From Oncomelania hupensis (lineage: Eukaryota; Mollusca; Gastropoda; Littorinimorpha; Pomatiopsidae): a stretch of DNA of 64,000 bases. Where the stretch lies: the NCBI GenBank assembly GCA_036898135.1, contig CM072523.1:28774149-28838148 (forward strand), written 5' to 3'. The notes beneath the pieces are model-generated. The model had not been told where the DNA came from, did no database searches, and saw nothing but the letters and a program-made list of their open reading frames with translations. The position numbers and the translations under genes were made by a program. Shown one piece after another: positions 53,770 to 64,000 of the stretch. How positions within the stretch are numbered: the first letter of the stretch is position 1; each line of letters begins with the position of its first letter.

Positions 53770-54055
53770 CCTTTTTTTGTATATTATAAATTGGTTAGAA
53801 AAGATTTATAGTATTGGACACCTATTAAATGACAATGGTAGATTTCTATTATATAATGAATATATACAAAAATACATTATTTATTCACATTTTTCGACTT
53901 TTTCCAGTTGTATTAATGCAGTTAAAAAGTATGTAACCAAGTTAAAATCATTATTAATCTGTCCAGCCATACATTTTGTTGCATAAAATATTGTCCTAAT
54001 TTGTATATTTTGATACTCTGCTAATAAAGGTTTTGTTAAACAAAAAAAAGTAACA
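53770..54055 (+). pseudogene. LINE 3' end with L1-type RT C-terminus
   Basis: The + frame reads WLEKIYSIGHLLNDNGRFLL then YNEYIQKY and FSTFSSCINAVKKYVTKL. This is the segment after the RT domain of L1-like elements (usually GI..I.DLLD..G.FL..EEF). AATAAAGG and an A-rich end AAACAAAAAAAAG follow at about 54023-54050. It is a 5'-truncated insertion. Confidence 0.65.
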
Positions 54056-54059
54056 GTGT

Positions 54060-54700
54060 TGATGTTTTAGCTTGGCTTGAATAGATTGTAATTCCCATTC
54101 TACTGCCTCGTAGTGTTTAAGTTTGTGTGCTTTGTGAGCAGAATTATGTCTTGAACTGTCGTTACAGCTTGCTACTGAAATTTTTTTAAAAACTACTGAA
54201 ATTTGGTTTGTTTGCTACTGATGAGCATTTTGGGTGTGCACAGGTCAGGTTTTGGCTTGATGAAGCGGCAAAACAATCACTAACGCATGATTCAAACCGG
54301 GTAAAACAAGGCGCCTTAAAATGGATCGTAAGACATCCAAAATGCAAACATTTAGCATTCAGCGGAAGTCTAACCATTTAAAAGCAATAGTACAAATAGA
54401 GCACGTCCTGCTATACCTATATGAAAGTCACACACACACGCACACACAAACCCACACACAAACATGCACACAACCATGTAATAACGACGTTGTTATGACT
54501 TTTATGAAACGCCACATATGTTTGTTGAGACATTTTTGGACATTTGTCCTTTTTTTTTTAACCTAACTTTAACCCAAACTTTTTTTTACTAAGCCTCACA
54601 TTCCTAATTCTAACGGAACATTGTTTTGACGTCAAAATAACGGGGCCGTCAAAACGACTTTTGCAGATTTTCAAGTGTTCGTCAAAATAACGGCGTTTGT
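54060..54700. other. No gene; short repeated motif
   Basis: GTCAAAATAACGG occurs at about 54631 and 54681, with a related GTCAAAACGAC between. Possibly transposon end sequence. (CA)n near 54430. Confidence 0.3.
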
Positions 54701-54704
54701 GCAA

Positions 54705-54707
<3 letters not shown>

Positions 54708-54764
<57 letters not shown>

Positions 54765-54838
54765 ACACGCACACGCACACACACCCAAACACGCACACAC
54801 ACAAACACGCACACACACAAACACGCACACACACAAAT
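54708..54838 (+). repeat. (CA)n microsatellite
   Basis: Pure CA repeats, then CA with AAACACG interruptions. Confidence 0.95.
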
Positions 54839-54959
54839 ACTCTCCATCCTCCCTTTATTATCTACACCATCATCTCACCTTCCCCAATTCCAACCCTTCA
54901 CTACATCAGCACTTCCACCCCCCACCCCTTCATCTCCCCCCCCCCCCCCCAAATAAATG

Positions 54960-55960
54960 AATAAATGAACATAAATGAATAATTCAATAAATAAAAAAAT
55001 AGAATGAGTATTTGCCGTTAGTTGAGTATAGTGCACGCATTAATAAATAAATAAACGCATATTCTCCCTCCCCCCCCCACTCCCAAATCATAATTAATTA
55101 ATTAATTAAAAGCGTTTTGTTGTGTGTGTGTATGTATATACTTTTTTTTTCTTTGATGGCTTATTTTATTGCAAAATATTGCAACTGTATATTTTTTTTC
55201 CTCAAGATGGTCTAACATTGATTTATGATTAAAGTTGAATAAAGAGCATTGAACTGTAATGGAACAGATAGACATTGCTACAAACATGATTTCAAAACTA
55301 TTCAGAACTTTACACACACACACTTATGATTCACACATTAGAAAAAAAATCAGAAAAGACAACATTACAAAAGGATGTACTAAAATAAAATTAAAAATAA
55401 AGTAATAATAACAATTAGTATAATAATAATAAAATAAATAAATAACTAAAAATAAATAAAGTTAAAACTAAAAACCAAGAACAACAACAGCAGTCAGACC
55501 TACGACATTTTATTCAAAGCTTTATTAAGCTTTTTCAAGGCATGACTGTAACTAAAACCACAGCGAAAAAAGTAAAACATTAGATCAAGTATTAAAATCT
55601 AAACTTACTACCTAGTTATCTGTTAATAATGCCAACTATTAATTATTGACTGCAAAGAACATTTAAACAAAAAATCCACTCTAAGGAGAATAACTCAGTT
55701 ATTTAACACAAACTAAGAATCTATCATACAAACACACACACACACACACTTCAACATTAAAAAAAAAACAAAAACTCGTTCACATTCCTTGAAATGCATT
55801 TAGATCTATTACACTTTAAATAAAGTGTTTTTAATACCACACTTGTATAGGAGTTGTCAAATCTTCATATAGGCACACAATCCTCTACAACTGACACAAT
55901 CCATTATACTAGTACCTACCACAAGCATAGTCATATCACTGAGCTCAACAAAGGGACGTA
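54960..55960. other. No gene; AT-rich
   Basis: AATAAATGAATAAA-type words, a C-run at about 55068, short (CA)n at 55312 and 55733, and (TTAA) words. Nothing coding is supported. Confidence 0.4.
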
Positions 55961-56358
55961 ATTATCATTTCATCCGCTTGGCGGCGCTCGCGCTCATCGT
56001 TTCGCTATCCTAGGCCTTATGACCGTTCTTTGCGTAGTAGATATTCTTTGCCTACACAATAGGCACATATCTGTCCCGTGTTGCCTAGAATAAAAGCACC
56101 ACAAAACGTTTGCGATTGCTCTGCACGAACTATAATTTGCTTCTGGGCAGCCTTTTGCCATAAGCGAACGTGTTTAAAATCGCCTAGCGCATGTTGGCTG
56201 CGCAACAGCCAATCAAAGTGAAGTTGGCTGAAAGTGAAAGTTACTGTCAATCACATTGACAACACAACAATACTATCAAATATACATGTAAATACTAATT
56301 TATAGCGATTGCACATAAACATAATTATTCCGTCAAATAACAGGTACACAAATCTTAC

Positions 56359-56449
56359 CAGACTGTAAATGACAAAAGTCCTCCCTTGCTATTTCACCGT
56401 TGAACGCATCACCATCCACAAATCGAAAGCCCACCACTCTGGCCGCCAT
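56359..56449 (-). CDS. Predicted first coding exon, function unknown
   Basis: Reads MAARVVGFRFVDGDAFNGEI then AREDFCHLQS, and leaves in phase 1 at donor GTAAGA (56358-56353). The start sits in AAAAAATGGCGGCC, which combines a strong Kozak context with the YY1 consensus often found at metazoan starts. It lies head-to-head with the THAP exon, 302 bp from its ATG. I do not recognise the protein. The nearest good acceptor (TTTCACTTTCAG at about 56223) would give a stop after about 15 codons, so the rest of the gene is not resolved. It could also be a transposon or pseudogene exon. Confidence 0.4.
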
Positions 56450-56455
56450 TTTTTT
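56440..56455 (-). promoter_or_regulatory. YY1-like motif over a start codon
   Basis: GGCCGCCATTTTT on +, i.e. AAAAATGGCGGCC on -, matches the YY1 core with the ATG inside it. It lies between two divergent candidate first exons. Confidence 0.4.
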
Positions 56456-56751
56456 CTCTTCGCAAACATCCTTTCGAGACCGCTAATATAGGGTTGCCCA
56501 GACTTTCTGCCAAAATACATGTATGTATGTAGCGTTATGTAGCGCTCTGTCTGGGCTATATCAAACGAGGCCCAACTCATTGTACTGTAAACAAGGAGTA
56601 CATATTAAACAGTTACGTTAGCTACTGGTGTATTGACCTTGAAGCAAAGAGTTTATTATTTTAATAAGAGGGGACAGAGAGCACGAAAATGCGTATCCGA
56701 TTCGTCAGAGTTACTTGCCCTTGAATGCGTGCTAGACGACAGAGCAAGAAT

Positions 56752-56884
56752 AGATGGCGACGTCCGATACAAAAACACGAGTACGCAGTGGTGGTGAATT
56801 TTGTGCTGCGCCTAACTGTTCAAGTGCTCGGTACAAAGCTGAGTGCGATGGATGGTCATTCTTTAGATTTCCAATGGACCAAGC
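56752..56884 (+). CDS. THAP zinc-finger exon, partial
   Basis: From ATG 56752 the frame reads MATSDTKTRVRSGGEFCAAP then NCSSARYKAECDGWSFFRFP and MDQAR. The C17-x4-C22 pair and the FFRFP block are hallmarks of the THAP domain, a C2CH DNA-binding finger shared by chromatin factors and P-element transposases. The second half of the domain (C-x2-H and AVPTIF-type box) is not in the following sequence. The frame instead enters the ~120-bp satellite at about 56890 and stops at 56925. No clear donor is seen. It could be a true first exon with a distant second exon, or a remnant broken by the satellite. Confidence 0.55.
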
Positions 56885-56895
56885 AAGGAATTTTT

Positions 56896-57800
56896 ACATT
56901 GATACCGGCTGGTATTCAGTAGTATAACACTGTAGAAATATCAGTTTTGATAGCACAGTGTCTACTTTCACTTTCAGTATACTTGTATTGGACATTACGC
57001 CATGGTGTGTGGGTGTGTGTGTGCGCGTGCAGATATAAAATGACTTGTTTATTCTGTGAATTATTAACTTGATACCGGCTGGTATTAGCAGTATACCTTG
57101 TGTTTGATTCTACCCCATAACATGATGATGTGTGTGAGTGTGTGTACATAGATCTATATATGTAAAAGTGTCTTTGTTTTTATTATGGATTATAAACTTG
57201 ATACCGGCTGGTATTTAGCAGTATATACCTTGTGTTTGATTCTACCCCATGATGTGTGAGTGTGTGTACATCTATATAGATCTGTAAAAGTGTCTTGGTG
57301 TTAATATTGGATTATAAACTTGATACTGGCTGGTATTTAGCAGTATACCTTGTGTTTGATTCTACCCAATGATGTGTGAGTGTGTGTACATATATCTAGA
57401 TATATATGTAAAAGTGTCTTGTTGTTAATATTGGATTATAAACTTGATACTGACTGGTATTTAGCAGTTTACCTTGTGTTTGATTATACCCCATGATGTG
57501 TGAGTGTGTGTACATCTAGATATATGTAAACGTGTCTTGTTAATATTGGATTATAATAATAAACTTGATACCGGCTGGTATTTAGTAGCATACCTTGTGC
57601 TTGATTCTACCCCATGAATCATGATGATATAATTGTCTTGTTTTCAATAAGGATTATAAACTTGATACCAGCTGGTATTCAATAGTATAACCCCATCTGT
57701 CTGAGTGTGCATGTGCATGCATGAGTATGAAAGGACTTGTTTATTCTTTGCATTATTAACTTAATACCGGCTGGTATTTGGCAGTATACCTTGATTATAC
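56896..57800 (+). repeat. ~95-170-bp satellite, 8 copies
   Basis: Each unit has ACTTGATACCGGCTGGTATT, AGCAGTATACCTTGTGTTTG, ATTCTACCCCATGATGTGTG and AAAGTGTCTTGTT. Copies start at about 56901, 57071, 57200, 57322, 57446, 57567, 57664 and 57762. ATACC-GGCT-GGTAT is a short hairpin. Outer copies are most diverged. Confidence 0.9.
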
Positions 57801-58101
57801 CCCATGATGTGTGTGTGTTCGCACATGCATGTAAAATTGACTTGTTTATTGTATGAATTTTCAACTTTTTGGACTATTGATTTTGATATGCTCTTATAAT
57901 ATTGATTAAATTTACACGTGTCTCACAATTTACCATTGATTTGCAACATGAGGAAAGTTACAATACAAAGTCTGTGATTGCACACAATGAGTTTTCTTTT
58001 GTCTAAAAAAAAAAATCTGGAATGTCAATTATTTCTTGTCTCTTTGTTTCTTTCTTATTTTTCTTTCTTCTGTTTTCTTTTTCTTTCTTCTTTTTTCTTT
58101 T

Positions 58102-58175
58102 TCTTCTTCTTCTTCTTCTTCTTCTTCTTCTTCTTCTTCTTCTTCTTCTTCTTCTTCTTCTTCTTCTTCTTCTTC
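58102..58175 (+). repeat. (TTC)n microsatellite
   Basis: Pure TTC repeats; the Ser, Phe and Arg frames over it are artefacts. Confidence 0.95.
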
Positions 58176-58179
58176 TGTT

Positions 58180-58950
58180 TTTGACGTTCTCTACATAAGT
58201 TATGTTGGTTTGTTGCTTTTCGCTGTGTTTATGAATCCTCATCCTGTGTGTTTTTTTTTTTTTTCTTATATTCTGTTTTCCTCCTTTTCTTGTGTATACC
58301 AAGTTATGTTCCCTTTTGAATTATAACTTCTTAATTAATATGGTACATACTCCACACATAACATATATAAAACTATGTTTGCATGCCAAAGCTAAAACAA
58401 GCATACACAGTAACCTGAAAGATATGCACTGTTAGTGTAATCTGTTACACGGACAATCAAACCTATAGTTGTCCCACTCCTTGGGCAAATAAAATGCAAA
58501 TGTAATAATGGCAGATAATGTGAGAATTTAAAAAAAATAAAATCATGATAAATACAATGATACTAGCCAAATGAAATACTCAAAACCATACTTATTGGTA
58601 TTATTCAATGCTGAAGCACCTTGTTAACCCTTGCACCTTGATGTAGACATGATAGAATTTTCTGTTGGTTTACCACAACAGAAAAGTTTCAATACAAGTG
58701 ACTACACATCCCTATTTAATGAAGGGTTTGTCTACAAGTGTTTAAATATCAATTATATTTCCTTGTTTTCTACATTATTTTTCTGTTTTCTTGTTCTTCT
58801 TCTTGTGTAAACTTAGTACAATTATACAAATATAAAGACAGACCAGTGAAAGGCAGAATCTTGTATGAAATAATGCAATAGTGAATACTAGTCAAGTTAA
58901 AACCCTCCCCTTCCAGTAATTATTCATCAATTAGATGTCGAAGGCTGTTG
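58180..58950. other. No gene seen
   Basis: AT-rich with no supported exon, element end or RNA gene. Confidence 0.35.
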
Positions 58951-58957
58951 TGTGGGG

Positions 58958-59160
58958 GTGGGGCCGGGTAGCTCAGTTGGTAAGAGCGTCTTGCTAGTAA
59001 CCGAAAGGTCGCTGGTTCGAATCCCGGATTGGTCAACGTGTGATCATATTATTTTCCCCTTTACCAACAACTGGCCCGCTGGTGTCAGTATAAATCGGTC
59101 CAGTAGTCACCTATATGCGAAAGTGTCGTGTGACTATAATCTACAAACAACAAACAAACA
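58958..59160 (+). mobile_element. tRNA-Thr-derived SINE, family A
   Basis: Head GGGTAGCTCAGTTGGTAAGA (A box), anticodon-loop-like CTAGTAA as in tRNA-Thr(AGT), and GCTGGTTCGAATCCCGG (B box). The body has CCCTTTACCAACAACTGGCC and GTGTCGTGTGACTATAATCT, and it ends in (CAAA)n-like sequence. Nearly identical to 5331-5520, so probably young. Confidence 0.85.
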
Positions 59161-59164
59161 GGCT

Positions 59165-59960
59165 TTTGTTTAGCCTGTTGTTTTCGCACGCTAGCAATGT
59201 AACACACTATAACGCTCACGGCCTGTGGCACGCATTTGCCTAGGGAGGCAACTCTTCCCGCGATACGCTTTCTGCCTATATACGAGGTTACCGCTGTCCT
59301 CTCTTGGTATACTAAACTCTTTGCTTGAAGTCAGGAGGTTTACACAATGCCTACGACTGATACGATGGTTACGAACTGAAATTCTTTTTACATGTGTTTT
59401 CGTTTGTTTGAATTACAACACGGATTCTTGGTGAGTAATACTGTAGGCTTGTTCCCGTCCGATTCATTCAGGATTTGGGCTAAACTAATCACCTAAAATG
59501 TCTAACACTAAGACATGTCAATGAAACATATAGGCCTACATGTACAGTACAACGAACCATTCTGCAGTCGCTTAAAGTACAGTACAATACACACATGGAA
59601 CGGTGACTAAAGGTTTAGGTTAAGCCACAAACCTTTGGTGTAATTGTATTCCAACTTTTATCTGGGTAGTACTTGTCGTTGCATTCTTTACTTTTATTAC
59701 ACTGTATGTTTATTACCTTTTACAAACTTAAAACAAAATAAAACATATGTATATTGAGGGTTTAAGTCCTGTTTGGTGGACGGCTGTGTAACTGAGTCGT
59801 TTTCCTCGTTAATTATATATTTCACTAATCCTGTGATATAGTTATCTAGACTCTATAATACATTTACTTCGGGTCTGCCTACACCAGTCATTGAAAAAAA
59901 AGAGACTTCCGTTGTTTATGTATTGACTTGCTAGTGAATATTATCTATGACCTATATTAA
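59165..59960. other. No gene seen
   Basis: A 69-codon + frame at 59225 has no recognisable domain; the rest is AT-rich unique sequence. Confidence 0.3.
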
Positions 59961-59963
59961 CTC

Positions 59964-60570
59964 ACCCCCGTTGGGGTGCCGGGGGTTTCAGTATAAATAG
60001 TATCCCCACTTTCTGGAAATTTAGTGCTTTAAATTCCCACTGTCGCTGTCTTTCTCATTTGCTCTTTCTCATTCCTGCTCTGTTCTATCAATCTGCTATA
60101 CTATCGTCTTCTTCGCTAGACCAGTCTCCTACCTTTTTTCTTGAAAACTCTTCCGGGACAAGACTCCTTGTTTGTGTATGAGGTCTGTTGGATCAGCTTG
60201 GGAATATTGGACGCTTTCTGCCAGGTGGTCACTAGGGCTTCCTATGATATTATTTAGCAATGTAGGCATTTTATATGTATGTGTTTTGTTGATGTTGTAT
60301 AATGATGTTTGTATTCTAGTTTGTTTTTGTAAACGGGGGTTCGATAAATTAGAGTATAGGCTCAGCATCCCCTGCGTGGGATGCCTTTATTGTAAAGTGG
60401 TCAGTTGTTGGAGTTCAGTGATGGCTTTAGATTTGTTTCAGCAGATCTTTTATGCGCATCAGGGGTCAGTCCTTTTTCAGCCAAGTTGTGGTCTTGATTT
60501 TGTGGTCCTGATTCGGCTCTTTGCAGTCCGCTGGACCCTGTAAGCAATGAATAACTAACAAATCTAATAA
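59964..60570 (+). repeat. T600 repeat, full-length copy, (ACTA)-type tail
   Basis: Begins ACCCCCGTTGGGGTGCCGGG, then TATAAATAG, the TTCTTGAAAACTCTTCC and GGATCAGCTTGGGAATATTG blocks. Ends GCAGTCCGCTGGACCCTGTA AGCAATGAATAACTAAC. Non-coding. Confidence 0.85.
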
Positions 60571-60574
60571 CATG

Positions 60575-61975
60575 GGATGGAAGAGGGCATTGAGGGTGAT
60601 ATAAGATAACATCCGCAGAGAGTAAAAGACCAGTGTTAGTTATAGCAAGAGTACACCCCTGGCCAGATAGTATAGGCTAACTGGATTCCGAAACTACGCT
60701 AAACTTTTCAAAATCCAAAGTAATATACCTATAGAGTTTATCGAATATGACTCATTGAACGCATACAAAGTGCAAGGGATAGAACCCTAATATCCTGATG
60801 TTTTACCGCAATCTTGTTCAAAACATGAGAGCTTAGGCCAAAAACCCCCATTAATTTAAAAGGTGTACTCCATAATGGCATTGGAAGATCGAGAGGTTGG
60901 GGAGTGGGGTGGGAGGGAAACGTGCGTGTGTGTTGTTTGCTGTCGGTTTTGTATCCGTACTCCCTGGGCATCTCCCCCTTTCCCCTCCCCTCTCCCTCCT
61001 CCCACCTTCCCATAATCCGCTACTGCTGAGCAATAAAATAACCTTTTCATGAAACAGTAAATTCACGCACACTTTTACTTTCACAGAAACATCACACTAC
61101 CCCATTCGTAAGAAAGCTTCCAGGCTATCAGCAACACCTGCACACTCTCAACCACAACGCAACTGCAGTTTGTAAGGTGTGGGTTTATAGAAAATGCTAA
61201 TTTTATTAGCACGTGCCTGTTTCTGTAAACTTCTGAGTAGTCATTAACCAGATTTTTCAAGTACTAATCTTTAATTGATTTTATTGTGATTATTATGTAA
61301 ATTAGACGTTTCCGGCTGTAAATTCTTGTGGTCCTGTATATATTGAAGAAATGTTTTTTCTCATCACGGATTGTTAGTGTGAGAGAATGAGGATCTTGTA
61401 AGAGGGCAGATGTTGTTTTTCTGAAGTGTTAAAGATAGAATAAAGTGAACTCAAACTTTAACTTGTGTGAATTCTATTTCAGAAACTTTGTAGTGGTGGA
61501 AACAAAATTAATTGTGTAACTTGTTTTGGCGAAAAGTTTAGTTAGTAGAATTCCAAAATTTTCAATATTCTGTTTTGTCTGCTTTCCTCAAGAGTGAGTG
61601 CATGGATTTTTTTTTAATTCGTTTGCTTACCAGGTTTGGTTATTTACTTTTGATTAAAGTTTTTGTCAATGAGTTATATTTGTGAATAATACATTGTTTA
61701 GATTATTTGAGTAAGGTATTGTTGTATAATTTATGTAGCAATTTGAATAAATATTATATTGTGAATTGAAGTTCAAAAATAATGTGTGTGAAAGGAAAAA
61801 TGCGTCCGCCAATAAATTAGCTTATACAAATATAAAAATCTTTTGTGTGGGCTACTTTATTGACCTTATTCTTGTGCTGTGCAATATTGTCTACTTTGTG
61901 AAATCACCAACTAACACTCTACTAAATCATGTATCCCTCTCTCTCATCTTCTTCTACATCTTATACTCTTGTGTT
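60575..61975. other. No gene supported; possible LTR-like stretch
   Basis: Mostly AT-rich. Around 61430-61500, GAATAAAGTGAACTC followed by TGTGTGAATTCTATTTCAG and GTAGTGGTGGAAAC looks like the R-U5 and downstream part of an LTR. No 5' end or second copy was found. Confidence 0.3.
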
Positions 61976-61978
61976 AAT

Positions 61979-62394
61979 ATATTACATTACATAATTGTTG
62001 CTTTAGGTCCAGCGGACTCTTCCGAGCCAAATCAGGACCGGACAACCCCCAATCCGCATAAAAAATCTGCTGAAACAACCCTAGTGGGAAAACTGAACGC
62101 CCTCCACCAGCCAGTCACTTTACAATAAAGACATCCCACGCAGGGGACGGCTGAGGCTTCACCCCAACAGACCTCATACACAAATCAGGAGTTCTGTCCC
62201 GGAAGAATTTCAAGAAAAAAAGGTAGGTGACTGGTCTAGCGAAGAAGAAGAAGATGGTATGGTAAATTGATAGAACAGAGCAGGAATGAGAAAAAACAAA
62301 TGAGAAAGAGATCTGCAGTGGGAATTTAAAGCACTAAATTTCCAAAAGGTGGGGATACTATTTATACAGAAACCCCCGGCACCCTCACGGGGGG
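61979..62394 (-). repeat. T600 repeat, internally deleted copy
   Basis: 3' end CATTACATAATTGTTGCTTT on the + side; 5' hairpin end AAACCCCCGGCACC, CGGGGGG at 62391. About 190 bp of the middle (the GGATCAGCTTGGGAA block) is missing compared with 59964-60570. Confidence 0.8.
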
Positions 62395-62799
62395 ATTTTA
62401 TTAGATGGGTGATGAATGACCCACAATGTTTAGGATTGAAGTAGCAAAATGTAAAAGTGACTGTTGAAGTAGTAATGGTTTATCCCCTTGTTAAGAGCCA
62501 ATAAAGGCAGAATTTGGAGTTTTGATTTCACAATGCACACCGCGCAGTAAGTCTACCAGTAATTGTATTTTATTTATTTATTTATTTATATATTAATATA
62601 TTTATCAGTCTTCTGGCAGTCTAGTAGAAGCAAGATCAGGTTAAGTTGTGATTCAAACTCCGGCTGAACCATAACAAAAACTTTTTTTTTAAAGGGACAA
62701 CTAACGGCTGTCCTATTTTGCCGTCTAGTGGACAACAGAAATCGGCTGCAATAAGATCAAAAGCTGTAGATAATTTTACAAACGATGAACTTTCTGTTT

Positions 62800-63240
62800 G
62801 ATCTTATATTGAGTTTCCTAAAAGAGCAAGACAAATTATTAGAAGCCTTATTACCAAAGCAACTTACATCCGAGCCCTTTTTCAGGACTGAATTGCTAAT
62901 GAAATAGTAGCTAAACGTGTAACAACATCTCCTATCACACCTTGGGAGTTAAAAAAGGCGAATTATGATTATGAGTATAGGTCTGTATCAAAACATTCAT
63001 ATACGAATATGGTAGTCATAGATGCTCGCATACATTTAAATGAAAAAATAATAAGAGTTTTTGTTTTGTTTTTTTCTGTACTAGAATCAGAAAATGCGGG
63101 CTCTGCTTTCGTCATTCCCGATCTGAAAATATTCGAGTAATTTAATTAAGGAAATAGATTTCAATTCTTACAGCAGAATTAATAGCTATTTTAATGGCTT
63201 TCAACAAAATTGCTATGTTGCCTATTGTTTTCTATAGTAT
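62800..63240 (+). pseudogene. LINE RT/RNase H relic
   Basis: Reads TSPITPWELKKANYDYEYRS, then GSAFVIPD and, after stops and a shift, LTAELIAILMAFNKI. It matches the 33800 family (GAAFVIPD ... FTAELLAILMALSKI). It is cut off by a T600 copy at 63266. Confidence 0.65.
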
Positions 63241-63265
63241 AGTGTGTGGATTCACAGTCTATTTT

Positions 63266-63869
63266 ACCCCCCGTGGGGGTACCGGGGGTATCAGTACAAA
63301 TAGTATCCCCACTTTCTGGAAATTTAGTGCTTCAAATTCCCATTGTCGCTTTCTACTTGGTTCTTTCTCACTCCTACTATGTTCTATCAATCTATTATAC
63401 TATCTTCTTCTTCGCTAGATCAGTCACCTACCTTTTTTCTTGAAAACTCTTCCTGGACAAAACTCCTCATTTGTGTGTGAGGTCTGTTGGATCAGCTTGG
63501 GAATATTGGACGCTTTCTGCCAAATGGTCCCTGGGGCTTCCTATGATGTTATTATTTGGCAATGTAGGAATTTTATATGTATGTGTTTTGTTGATATTTT
63601 ATAATGATGTTTGTATTCTATTTGTTTTTGTAAACGGGGTTTCGATAAATTAGCGTCCCTTGAGTGAGATGCCTTTATTGTAAAGTGACCGGCGGTGAGT
63701 GATTTCAGTGTTATCACTAGGGTTCTTTCAGCAGATCTTTTATGCAGATCAGGGGTGAGTCCTCTTTCAACCAAGTTGTGGTCTTGATTTTGTGGTCCTG
63801 ATTCGGCTGATTTGCAGTCCGCTGGACCCTGTAAGCAATGACTAACGAACTAATTAACTAATTAGTTTA
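63266..63869 (+). repeat. T600 repeat, full-length copy inserted in LINE relic
   Basis: Hairpin CCCCCCGTGGGGGTACCGGG, TATCAGTACAAATAG in place of TATAAATAG, all internal blocks, and end CCCTGTAAGCAATGACTAAC. Directly follows the RNase H relic, which it seems to have interrupted. Confidence 0.85.
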
Positions 63870-63878
63870 AAAAAGAAA

Positions 63879-64000
63879 GAACTGTCCTATCCTATTCTAT
63901 CCCGTAACTCGAAAGTCGTTGGGGAACCACAGATGATCGTTTAACCAGCGTACTCCATCTTTCTTTGTCCTCAGCAACCCTCATGGCTTAGTTCAGTGTC
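63879..64000 (-). mobile_element. RTE-like LINE 3' end, runs off the window
   Basis: CCTATCCTATTCTATCCCGT AACTCGAAAGTCGTTGGGG is the reversed 3' end with its pentanucleotide tail. The rest lies beyond the window. Confidence 0.75.

Noticed and set aside
56017..56250. 77-codon - strand frame as exon 2 of the gene starting at 56449
   Set aside because: Its frame does not fit the phase-1 donor at 56358, and the acceptor that does fit gives an early stop. It has no recognised domain.
59964..60570. Hammerhead ribozyme in the T600 element
   Set aside because: I looked for CTGATGA followed by GAAA with pairing stems and did not find them.

Overview
This is a piece of an animal nuclear genome, most likely from a marine mollusc and probably a gastropod. 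It has spliced genes with long introns, no bacterial-type operons, and very dense short tandem repeats: (GA)n, (ATC)n, (AAT)n, (CA)n and (TTTA)n. It also carries many degraded non-LTR retrotransposons, tRNA-derived SINEs and small DNA transposons. The species call rests only on the style of the repeats and cannot be settled from this window. Most long open reading frames here are translations of microsatellites (runs of Ser, Ile, Leu, Arg-Glu, His or Met) and are not genes.

The clearest gene is a four-exon class A (rhodopsin-like) G-protein-coupled receptor on the + strand, 32435-46392. All splice sites are GT/AG and all phases agree, giving 739 aa. It keeps N1.50, D2.50, C3.25, P5.50 and P6.50, but the DRY motif reads QNY, CWxP reads LHTP and NPxxY reads SLVIF. 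It has an extracellular loop 2 of about 220 residues and a C-terminal tail of 19-residue repeats. Its introns hold a LINE RNase H relic, a solo LTR, SINEs, two nested LINEs and (TG)n/(CA)n tracts next to splice sites. A 14-copy 48-bp satellite starts about 260 bp after the stop codon.

A second, smaller gene is inferred on the - strand at 25878-22770: three exons with matching phases, 105 aa and one hydrophobic segment. A third locus, 56359-56884, has two head-to-head first exons. On the + strand is a THAP zinc-finger exon that runs into a ~120-bp satellite. On the - strand is an exon starting in a YY1-like ATGGCGGCC context. A lysine/arginine-rich possible last exon lies at 20843-21042.

Layout. 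1-16 kb: microsatellites, LINE fragments of at least three families, tRNA-type SINEs, and a 12-copy (GA)n compound satellite. 16-19 kb: a Helitron-like family with a terminal hairpin, and a hAT-like element inserted next to it. 19-29 kb: an LTR copy, copies of a ~600-bp TATA-containing repeat, the small - strand gene, and a LINE with a zinc-knuckle C-terminus. 29-30.3 kb: a fold-back element with ~320-bp inverted repeats. 30-47 kb: the GPCR locus. 47-64 kb: SINEs, satellites, further copies of the ~600-bp repeat, THAP exon, LINE ends. The repeats share no pathway with the genes; they form the surrounding, repeatedly nested landscape, and several may affect receptor splicing or transcription.
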